DNA from: Thauera sp. UBA6194
Lineage (GTDB): Bacteria > Pseudomonadota > Gammaproteobacteria > Burkholderiales > Rhodocyclaceae
Reading direction: 5' to 3'
Length of the DNA: 10,202 nt
Assembly (NCBI GenBank): GCA_002422685.1
Contig: DITC01000049.1
Location: 1-10,202 of the forward strand
The translations under genes and the position numbers were made by a program. Shown one piece after another: positions 4,580 to 10,202 of this stretch. Position 1 is the stretch's first letter; every line of letters starts with the position of its first letter. The notes under the pieces were generated by a model, which saw nothing but the letters and a program-made list of their open reading frames with translations, made no database searches and had not been told where the DNA came from.

Positions 4580-5488
4580 TCAGCCGCGCCCGCCGAACAG
4601 CCCGCGAATCCACACCCAGCGGCTCACCACCAGCGCCAGGAAGATCAGCCCGCAGCCCAGCAGCTGCAAGGCGCTCATCGTCTCGGCGAACCACCAGGCC
4701 GCGGCGATGGCGGTCCACACCGGCTCGAGCATCATGATCAGCGCGGCATGGCTGGGCGTGGTCAGGCTCTGACCGCGGAGCTGAAGCAGGAATCGCAGCG
4801 TGGTGGCGATCACCGCGCTTGCGAGCAGCCAGCCAATGGCCGCCGCGCTCCAGCTCTGCGGCCAGCGCTCGAGCATCAAGCCGGCGGGCAGCACCAGCAC
4901 GCCGACCGTGAGCATCTGCACCACGCTCAAGGCCCGCACCGGCACGTTGCGCACCACATGTGAATTGACGTTGAACATCAGCGCGAACACCATCGCCGCG
5001 CCGAGAAAGAACCACTGCCCGAGCTCGATGCGAAAGCCCCCTTCGAGCGACAGGCAGGCGAAGCCGGCCAGCGCCAGCGGCAGCGCAAACCAGGTGCTCG
5101 CCGGCGGACGGTCGCCGAAGAACAGGCGCGCGAACACGGGCACGATGACGATCCCGAGGCTGGAGATGAACGAGGCCTCGCCCAGGTGGCTGCTGTGCGA
5201 CAGACCGAGAATCCACAGCACCATGGCGGCGGCGAACAGGACGCCGATGAGCAGGCTGTTGCGCAGGCCGCGCAGGGTGAGCGCGCGCAGCTGCGGCAGC
5301 GAGAACACTCCCAGCACCAGCCCGGCGAGCGCGAAGCGCAGTCCGATGAAGATCAAGGGCGGGATGCCGGCGAGCGCTTCCTTCGAGAAGATCCAGCCCG
5401 CCGCGGCGATCACCGTGGTGAGCGTCAGCAGCAGATCGGCCTCGAGGCGCTGCGCCGCCGCCGGCGCAGGGGATGCCGGCACGCTCAT
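4580..5488 (-). CDS. EamA/DMT-family permease
   Basis: A 302-residue inner-membrane protein with ten predicted hydrophobic segments arranged as two EamA repeats (about residues 18-148 and 157-290). Typical family marks are WIFSKEALAGIPPLIFIGLR at the first repeat and the closing EPVWTAIAAAWWFAE (255-269). Members of the drug/metabolite transporter superfamily export amino acids, nucleosides or drugs; the substrate cannot be told. The ATG at 5488 is preferred because GGGAG lies 6 nt upstream; the open frame continues to an ATG at 5566 that has no ribosome site and would add a charged, non-family tail. It lies 98 bases ahead of the amidohydrolase gene on the same strand, so a link between hydrolysis outside and transport is possible but speculative. 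Confidence 0.92.
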   Translation of the reverse strand: MSVPASPAPAAAQRLEADLLLTLTTVIAAAGWIFSKEALAGIPPLIFIGLRFALAGLVLGVFSLPQLRALTLRGLRNSLLIGVLFAAAMVLWILGLSHSSHLGEASFISSLGIVIVPVFARLFFGDRPPASTWFALPLALAGFACLSLEGGFRIELGQWFFLGAAMVFALMFNVNSHVVRNVPVRALSVVQMLTVGVLVLPAGLMLERWPQSWSAAAIGWLLASAVIATTLRFLLQLRGQSLTTPSHAALIMMLEPVWTAIAAAWWFAETMSALQLLGCGLIFLALVVSRWVWIRGLFGGRG

Positions 5489-5811
5489 CGCACACTCCCG
5501 CACCGATGCCACGGCATGCGCCGGGTCATTTGGATGCACGGGGCGCGGGCAACCGCCGGGCGGCATCGCGCGCCAAGCGACCTGGAAAGCGGCAGTACGA
5601 GGCAGGCGCCGGCAGGCGCGCGGATGAAGGTGAGCACCCGTGCACGATAACCCATGCGGCGTGCGCCGATGCCGTGCTCATGCCCATGATCGGAGACGGA
5701 CGCGGGACGGGGAAGCACGCCCCGCGAGCGCTCGACCGGGCGGGCACCCGAGCGTGTGCTTGCACCTGCCTTGCAGGCACGCGCCGCCGTCCGGGTGCTA
5801 GCATGCGCGCC
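5489..5811. other. Divergent intergenic region, no gene seen
   Basis: These 323 bases lie between the divergent permease and gluQRS genes. Open frames cross them on both strands, as expected at this GC content, but none has a ribosome site, a domain or family resemblance. One minus-strand frame ends at 5485 overlapping the permease ATG, and was not believed. The only signal noted is TGCTAGCAT at 5796-5804, a possible extended -10 element for gluQRS. Confidence 0.5.
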
Positions 5812-6729
5812 ATGCCGCCCACCGCACCCACCTCGCCCTACATCGGCCGGTTCGCCCCCTCGCCCAGCGGCGCGCTGCACTTCGGCTCGCTGATCGCCGC
5901 GCTGGGCAGCTTTCTCGACGCGCGCACTCACGACGGCAGATGGCTGCTGCGCATCGAGGATGTCGACACCCCGCGCACGGTGCCCGGCGCCGCCGAAGGC
6001 ATCGTGCGCACGCTGGAGCGCTTCGGCTTCGAGTGGGACGGTCCCGTGGTGTGGCAGAGCGCACGCACCGGCGCCTACGAGGCCGCGCTCGAGCTGCTCA
6101 AGCGCGGCGGCCACGCCTACCCCTGCGCCTGTACCCGGCGCGAGCTCGCGGGCGAGCCGCTCGCCCGCGACGGCTCGCGCCGCTACCCCGGCACCTGCCG
6201 CAACGGCCTGCCAACGGGGCGCGAAGGCCGCGCCTGGCGGGTACGCGCCGAGGGCGTCGTTCGCTTCGACGACGCGGTGCAGGGCGCGCAGGAGGTCGAC
6301 CTCGGCGCGGATGCCGGCGACTACGTGGTCAAGCGCGCCGATGGCCTGTTCGCCTACCAGCTCGCGGTCGTGATCGACGACGCCGAAGCAGGCGTGACCC
6401 ACGTCGTGCGCGGCGCCGACCTGCTCGACTCGACCGCGCGCCAGATTCATCTGCTCGGCCTGCTCGAGCGGCCCGTCCCGGCCTACGCGCATCTGCCGCT
6501 GGCGACCAACGCGGCGGGCGAGAAGCTCTCCAAGCAGACGCTGGCGCGCGCGGTGGACGACTATCCGCCAGACGCCTCGCTGCTGGCCGCGCTCGATTTT
6601 CTCGGCCAGAATCCCCCTATTGCACTTGCACGCGCCCCGCTCGCCGAGATCTGGCAGTGGGCGCGCGCGAACTGGTCCATCTCCGCCGTGCCGCGCCGCC
6701 GCGAGGCCGTCGCCGCCGGCTTTTTCTGA
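5812..6729 (+). CDS. gluQRS: Glutamyl-Q tRNA(Asp) synthetase
   Basis: A 305-residue truncated glutamyl-tRNA synthetase paralogue. GluQRS activates glutamate without tRNA and attaches it to queuosine at position 34 of tRNA(Asp), in the cytoplasm. The class I HIGH-like motif is within GRFAPSPSGALHFGS (12-26). The zinc site is complete: C105 and C107 (CACT), Y125 and C129 in YPGTC. The KMSKS loop is KLSKQ at 238-242. There is no anticodon-binding domain, as expected, and length is normal. Starts at 5803 and 5812 are both possible. 5812 is preferred because TAGCAT at 5799-5804 looks like a -10 box that would place the transcript start at or next to this ATG, and no good ribosome site is visible. 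The next gene follows after 9 bases, forming an operon. Confidence 0.97.
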   Translation: MPPTAPTSPYIGRFAPSPSGALHFGSLIAALGSFLDARTHDGRWLLRIEDVDTPRTVPGAAEGIVRTLERFGFEWDGPVVWQSARTGAYEAALELLKRGGHAYPCACTRRELAGEPLARDGSRRYPGTCRNGLPTGREGRAWRVRAEGVVRFDDAVQGAQEVDLGADAGDYVVKRADGLFAYQLAVVIDDAEAGVTHVVRGADLLDSTARQIHLLGLLERPVPAYAHLPLATNAAGEKLSKQTLARAVDDYPPDASLLAALDFLGQNPPIALARAPLAEIWQWARANWSISAVPRRREAVAAGFF

Positions 6730-6738
6730 GGAAACACC

Positions 6739-7164
6739 ATGCACCCGAACGACATCAGCGCCCAGGCGGAAGCCATCCGCACGCTGCTGCAGGATGCGCG
6801 CACGATCGCGATCGTCGGCATCTCGGCAAAACACGACCGTCCCAGCCACGAGGTCGCGCACTACCTGCAGAGGGCGGGCTACACGATCATCCCGGTCAAT
6901 CCGGCTTACGACGAGGTGCTCGGCGAGAAGTGCTATCCGAACCTGCACGCGGTGCCGGTGAAGATCGACATCGTCGATGTATTCCGCAAGCCTGCCGACG
7001 TGATGCCGGTGGTCGAGGACGCCATCGCCGTGGGCGCCGGCTGCGTGTGGATGCAGCTCGGGGTGATCGCACCCGAGGCCGCACAAAAGGCGGCGGAAGC
7101 GGGCCTCAAGGTGGTCAGCGACCTGTGCACCAAGATCGAGTACGCGCGCCTGATCGGACGCTGA
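6739..7164 (+). CDS. CoA-binding domain protein (YccU-like)
   Basis: A 141-residue single-domain protein of the CoA-binding family with a Rossmann fold, as in succinyl-CoA ligase alpha chains, related to E. coli YccU. The nucleotide-binding start is TIAIVGISAKHDRPSHEVA (22-40), followed by GYTIIPVNP (47-55). IDIVDVFRKP (77-86) and GAGCVWMQLGV (99-109) are family-typical, and it ends with DLCTKIEYARL. The catalytic phosphohistidine region of the ligases is absent, so an enzymatic role is unknown. GAGGA overlaps the gluQRS stop codon and lies 6 nt before the ATG, supporting translation from the gluQRS transcript. It converges with clsB, with only 38 bases between the stops and no clear terminator. 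Confidence 0.94.
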   Translation: MHPNDISAQAEAIRTLLQDARTIAIVGISAKHDRPSHEVAHYLQRAGYTIIPVNPAYDEVLGEKCYPNLHAVPVKIDIVDVFRKPADVMPVVEDAIAVGAGCVWMQLGVIAPEAAQKAAEAGLKVVSDLCTKIEYARLIGR

Positions 7165-7202
7165 TCTTCACCGCCCGCAGCGCCGGGCACGCGCGCGCCG
7201 AC

Positions 7203-8357
7203 TCAGTGATGATCGCTGTAGCCGGCCACGCCGATCGCCAGCCGCGCGAGCTGATAGGCGAGCCAGCTGAGGCCGCGCTGCAGCAGCGGCAGCGCCCGCC
7301 AGTCGCTCGCGCGCAGTTCCTTTGCGCCCGAGCAGATCGCGCGCTCGAGACTGGCGCGCAGCGTGCGCGCGAAGGCCGCGTCGTCGATCACGACGTTCGC
7401 TTCGCGCGCCATCAAGAGGCTGAACACATCGATGTTGCTCGAGCCCACCGTCGACCACTGGCCGTCGATGACCGCGACCTTGGCGTGCATGTGGCTGCGG
7501 TGGTACTCGAACAGCCGGATGCCGCGCGCCAGAAACATCGGATAGAGCGCGCGCGTGGCATAGACCTGGAGCGGATGATCCGACAGCCCCTGCAGCAGCA
7601 GCGTCACCTTCACGCCGCGCCCGGAAGCATCGACCAGGGCCTGCCGAAAACGCCGCCCCGGAAAAAAGTAGGCGTTGGCGATGACGATCTCGTCGCGCGC
7701 GGCGGCGATCGCTTCGAGGTAGGCGTTTTCGATCGCGCGCCGGTAGCGCAGGTTGTCGCGTACCACGAAAGCCGCGCAGATGCTGCCGACCGGCTCGGCC
7801 TGGGGCGGCGCGAGCAGCGGCAGCGAGTCGCGGCGCCGGAAGCTGGCCCACGCCACCAGCCGCCACAGGCGCTGCGCCGAGGCGACGATCGGCGCCAGCA
7901 GCGGCCCCCGGACATGCACCGCGTAGTCGTAGCGCGGGTGCGCGAGCAGGCCGGCGTCGAAGTCGTCCACCACGTTGATGCCGCCGACGAAGGCCTCGCG
8001 CCCGTCGATGACGACCACCTTGCGATGCAGCCGGCGCAGGCGATGGCGGCGTAGCGACAGGGGGCGCAGCTCGCGCCGGTAGATCAGCACCTGCACGCCG
8101 GCGTCGCGCAGGCGCGGCATCAGCGTGGCGACGAAGCTGCGACCGCCGAAGCCGTCGACCATCACCTTGACCGCGACGCCGCGCGCTGCGGCGCCGATCA
8201 GTGCGTCGACGATGCGCGCGCCGATTGCGTCATCCTCGAAGATGTAGCTTTGCAGGAAGATCTCGCGCTCGGCACAGTCGAGCGCTGCTTCAAGGGCGGG
8301 GAAATACTGCTCGCCGTTCTCCAGCAGCGCGACCGCGTTACCGGCCAGGAACTGCAT
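7203..8357 (-). CDS. clsB: Cardiolipin synthase B
   Basis: A 384-residue phospholipase D superfamily enzyme. It condenses phospholipids to cardiolipin at the inner membrane; E. coli ClsB is the nearest relative by size and order. Two HKD motifs are complete: HRKVVVID (H111, K113, D118) followed by GGIN, and HAKVAVID (H291, K293, D298) followed by GSSN. The domains run about 5-165 and 195-345. There is no N-terminal transmembrane pair, which separates it from ClsA; a hydrophobic stretch near 362-380 may touch the membrane. The ATG at 8357 overlaps the TGA of the preceding gene by one base (TGATG), so translation is probably coupled. A start 19 codons further up has no family support. E. coli places ybhN after clsB; here it is missing. 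Confidence 0.94.
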   Translation of the reverse strand: MQFLAGNAVALLENGEQYFPALEAALDCAEREIFLQSYIFEDDAIGARIVDALIGAAARGVAVKVMVDGFGGRSFVATLMPRLRDAGVQVLIYRRELRPLSLRRHRLRRLHRKVVVIDGREAFVGGINVVDDFDAGLLAHPRYDYAVHVRGPLLAPIVASAQRLWRLVAWASFRRRDSLPLLAPPQAEPVGSICAAFVVRDNLRYRRAIENAYLEAIAAARDEIVIANAYFFPGRRFRQALVDASGRGVKVTLLLQGLSDHPLQVYATRALYPMFLARGIRLFEYHRSHMHAKVAVIDGQWSTVGSSNIDVFSLLMAREANVVIDDAAFARTLRASLERAICSGAKELRASDWRALPLLQRGLSWLAYQLARLAIGVAGYSDHH

Positions 8358-9106
8358 CAGGCCACGGGCTCCAGATCGGCGGTGAGCGCGGCGTGGTCGG
8401 ATATCTGCGCCCATGGCGCGCCGTAATGGACCTGCGCCTGACGCACCCGGAAGCCGCGCACGTAGATGCGGTCGAGGCGGAAAAAGGGCAGCGCGCTCGG
8501 GTAGCTGCGCGCCGGCCTGCCCTTGCCGCTGCCGAAGGCCTCGACCAGCCCCAGCCGGCGCCCGAGGAGGTCATCGGCGTGGTTGCGCCAGTCGTTGAAG
8601 TCGCCGGCGATGATCAGCGGGGTGTCGCCCGGGGCGAGTTGCTCCATGCGCTCGGCGAGCGCCATCATCTGCCGCCGTCGGCTGCCGGCCATGAGACCGA
8701 GATGCACGCACACGCAATGCACCGGAGCGTCGAACGCGGGAAGCTGGACCTCGCAGTGCAGCAGGCCACGGCGCTCGAAGCGGTGATCGGACACGTCCTG
8801 GTTGGCGGTGTTGAGGATCAGGTGCCGGCTCAGGATGGCGTTGCCATGATGGCCGTGATCGTAGATCGCATTGCCGCCGTAGGCGGTCTGGTGCCAGGCA
8901 TCCTCGGCGAGAAACTCGTGCTGCGGCTGCAGCGGCCAGTCGGGGTGGCGCACCGGGTGGCCCAGATGCAGGCCCTGCACCTCCTGCAGGAAGACGAGGT
9001 CGGCATCCAGGCTGCGCAGCCGATCCCGCAGTTCATGCACCACCATGCGGCGGTTGAACTGCGAGAAGCCCTTGTGGATGTTGTAGCTGCAGATCCTGAG
9101 CGTCAT
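8357..9106 (-). CDS. Endonuclease/exonuclease/phosphatase protein, YbhP-like
   Basis: A 249-residue protein of the EEP superfamily (DNase I, Mg-dependent endonuclease and phosphatase fold). Catalytic residues are all present in order: N9 (SYNIHKG), E42 (LQEVQG), H135 (CVHLGL), D169 and N171 (GDFNDW), D212 (RLDRIY) and D237-H238 (SDHA). The start at 9106 is chosen because the family begins at MTLRICSYNIH; the frame stays open upstream only as a shadow of nadA. No clear ribosome site is seen. It sits directly upstream of clsB with a one-base overlap, as ybhP does in E. coli, so a phospholipid-related phosphodiesterase role is plausible, though the substrate is unknown. It follows nadA by 47 bases on the same strand. 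Confidence 0.93.
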   Translation of the reverse strand: MTLRICSYNIHKGFSQFNRRMVVHELRDRLRSLDADLVFLQEVQGLHLGHPVRHPDWPLQPQHEFLAEDAWHQTAYGGNAIYDHGHHGNAILSRHLILNTANQDVSDHRFERRGLLHCEVQLPAFDAPVHCVCVHLGLMAGSRRRQMMALAERMEQLAPGDTPLIIAGDFNDWRNHADDLLGRRLGLVEAFGSGKGRPARSYPSALPFFRLDRIYVRGFRVRQAQVHYGAPWAQISDHAALTADLEPVA

Positions 9107-9153
9107 GGCCGCGCGCTGCGGATTCGGTGTCCGGACGCCGTCGTCTCGACGGC

Positions 9154-10202
9154 TCAGGACACCGCGAGCATGCGGTCGAGCGCGATGCGCGCGAGCTCGG
9201 CCTCGTGTTCGGGCACCTTGATCTGATTCACCACCTTGCCCTCGGCGAGGTTCTCCAGCGTCCACGCGAGGTGCTGCGGGTCGATGCGCTGCATCGTCGA
9301 GCACATGCACACATTGGGCGCCATGAACTCGACGAGCTTGCCCTGCGGCTTCATCTCTTCGGCCAGGCGGCTCACCAGGTTGAGCTCGGTACCCACCAGC
9401 CACTCGGTGTTGGGCGCAGCGTTGGTGATGGTGTTGAGGATGAACTCGGTGGAGCCGACATAATCGGACTTCTGGCACACCTCGAGCATGCTCTCGGGGT
9501 GCGAGATGACGAAGCCGTTCGGGTGCTTCTGACGCCAGCGGTCGATGTGAACCGGCTGGAACATCTGGTGCACCGAGCAGTGGCCCTTCCAGAGCAGGAT
9601 CTTCGCCTTGCGGATCTGCTCCGGGGTGAGACCGCCGTATTCGAGGTCGGGGTCCCACACCACCATCTCGTCGAGCGCGATGCCCTTCTTGAAGCCGGTC
9701 CAGCGCCCGAGGTGCTGGTCGGGGAAGAACAGCACCTTCTCGCGCTTGGCGAACGCCCAGTCGAGGATGGTCGGCGCGTTGGTCGAGGTGCACACGATGC
9801 CGCCGTGCTCGCCGCAGAAGGCCTTGAGGTCGGCCGCGGAGTTGATGTAGGTGACCGGGGTGATGACCTCGTCGGGCGCATCGAGCACCTCGGCGAGCTC
9901 GCGCCAGCAGCGCTCGACCTTGGCCAGGCTCGCCATGTCGGCCATCGAACAGCCGGCCGCGAGGTCGGGCAGGATCGCCATCTGGCTGGGCTTGGACAGG
10001 ATGTCGGCGACCTCGGCCATGAAGTGCACGCCGCAGAACACGATGAACTCGGCGTCGGTCTGCGAGGCCAGGCGGGCGAGCTTCAAGGAGTCGCCGGTGA
10101 GGTCGGCGTGCTGATACACGTCGGCACGCTGGTAGTGGTGGCAGAGCAGCACCGCGCGGTCGCCGAGGCGGGCGCGCGCGGCGCGGATGCGCGCCTGGGC
10201 CT
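9154..10202 (-). CDS. nadA: Quinolinate synthase, N-terminus cut by window edge
   Basis: NadA condenses iminoaspartate with dihydroxyacetone phosphate to quinolinate in NAD synthesis, using a [4Fe-4S] cluster in the cytoplasm. The frame is open through the right edge; in-frame residues ARLGDRAVLLCHHYQ show that the GTG at 10152 is internal and the true start lies outside. Numbered from that GTG, cluster cysteines are C40 (VFCGVHFMAE), C121 (VCTSTNA) and C282 or C284 in CMCSTMQRI. Substrate-binding motifs HYQRADVYQHADLTGDSL, PDQHLG and HPE are present. The stop is TGA at 9154. A small CCGTCG-TCT-CGACGG hairpin (9138-9152) follows at once, without a T-run, so readthrough into the next gene is likely. 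Partnership with the downstream EEP gene and clsB has no obvious biochemical logic. Confidence 0.98.
   Translation of the reverse strand, partial: AQARIRAARARLGDRAVLLCHHYQRADVYQHADLTGDSLKLARLASQTDAEFIVFCGVHFMAEVADILSKPSQMAILPDLAAGCSMADMASLAKVERCWRELAEVLDAPDEVITPVTYINSAADLKAFCGEHGGIVCTSTNAPTILDWAFAKREKVLFFPDQHLGRWTGFKKGIALDEMVVWDPDLEYGGLTPEQIRKAKILLWKGHCSVHQMFQPVHIDRWRQKHPNGFVISHPESMLEVCQKSDYVGSTEFILNTITNAAPNTEWLVGTELNLVSRLAEEMKPQGKLVEFMAPNVCMCSTMQRIDPQHLAWTLENLAEGKVVNQIKVPEHEAELARIALDRMLAVS

Noticed and set aside
3138..5495. A single 785-residue minus-strand frame
   Set aside because: The part right of 4481 is an out-of-frame shadow of the permease gene; signal peptide and ribosome site place the true amidohydrolase start at 4481.
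5485..5687. Short minus-strand frame ending at the permease ATG (ATGA overlap)
   Set aside because: It has no ribosome site or domain; the overlap alone is not enough in GC-rich DNA with many open frames.
5485..7086. A 533-residue minus-strand frame opposite gluQRS
   Set aside because: Antisense shadow of gluQRS and the CoA-binding gene, typical of GC-rich coding DNA; no domain resemblance.
5940..8054. A 704-residue plus-strand frame
   Set aside because: Arginine/alanine-rich shadow running through gluQRS, the CoA-binding gene and the antisense of clsB; both real genes are clearly in other frames.

Overview
The window reads as DNA from a GC-rich betaproteobacterium. The protein sequences suggest Rhodocyclales (Thauera/Azoarcus-like), but that is an impression and was not searched. 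It has two parts: a mobile, plasmid-derived part (about 1-2650) with visibly lower GC, and an ordinary GC-rich chromosomal part (about 2700-10202).

Mobile part. Positions 22-59 are a 38-bp Tn3-family terminal inverted repeat of the Tn21 type. It marks the end of a transposon that lies off the left edge. From 60 to 784 there is a repeat- and hairpin-rich stretch with no convincing gene; because it lies just downstream of a replication gene it is a candidate origin. A ColE2-type replicase/primase Rep (785-1981, minus) and an AlpA-like small DNA-binding protein (2176-2385, minus) follow. The rep leader between them appears to be a compact control circuit. It has a good sigma70 promoter on the plus strand (2016-2044) and a strong intrinsic terminator (2135-2166), which together predict a counter-transcribed RNA of about 115 nt against rep mRNA. 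Two hairpins share the same hexaloop (CGCCAA in the antisense RNA, UUGGCG in rep mRNA). A 45-codon leader ORF starts at the foot of the first hairpin and stops 15 nt before rep. This resembles the antisense/leader-peptide copy control of IncI/IncFII-group plasmids, here in front of a ColE2-type Rep.

Boundary. About 2590-2712 is the probable junction. It is followed by a decayed outer-membrane beta-barrel gene (2713-3109, minus) that keeps its signal peptide and its C-terminal strands but has lost the middle, changes frame and carries an in-frame stop.

Chromosomal part. On the minus strand lie an exported metal-dependent amidohydrolase (3138-4481) and an EamA/DMT-family permease (4580-5488). 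Divergent from these, on the plus strand, are gluQRS (5812-6729) and a CoA-binding-domain gene (6739-7164), a two-gene operon for tRNA modification plus a small nucleotide-binding protein. Converging on them from the right is a minus-strand cluster: nadA (9154 to beyond the edge), a YbhP-like endonuclease/exonuclease/phosphatase protein (8357-9106) and clsB cardiolipin synthase (7203-8357). The last two overlap by one base, and the pair recalls the E. coli ybhP-clsB order.

The replication-control region at about 1982-2166 is the most interesting part of the window.
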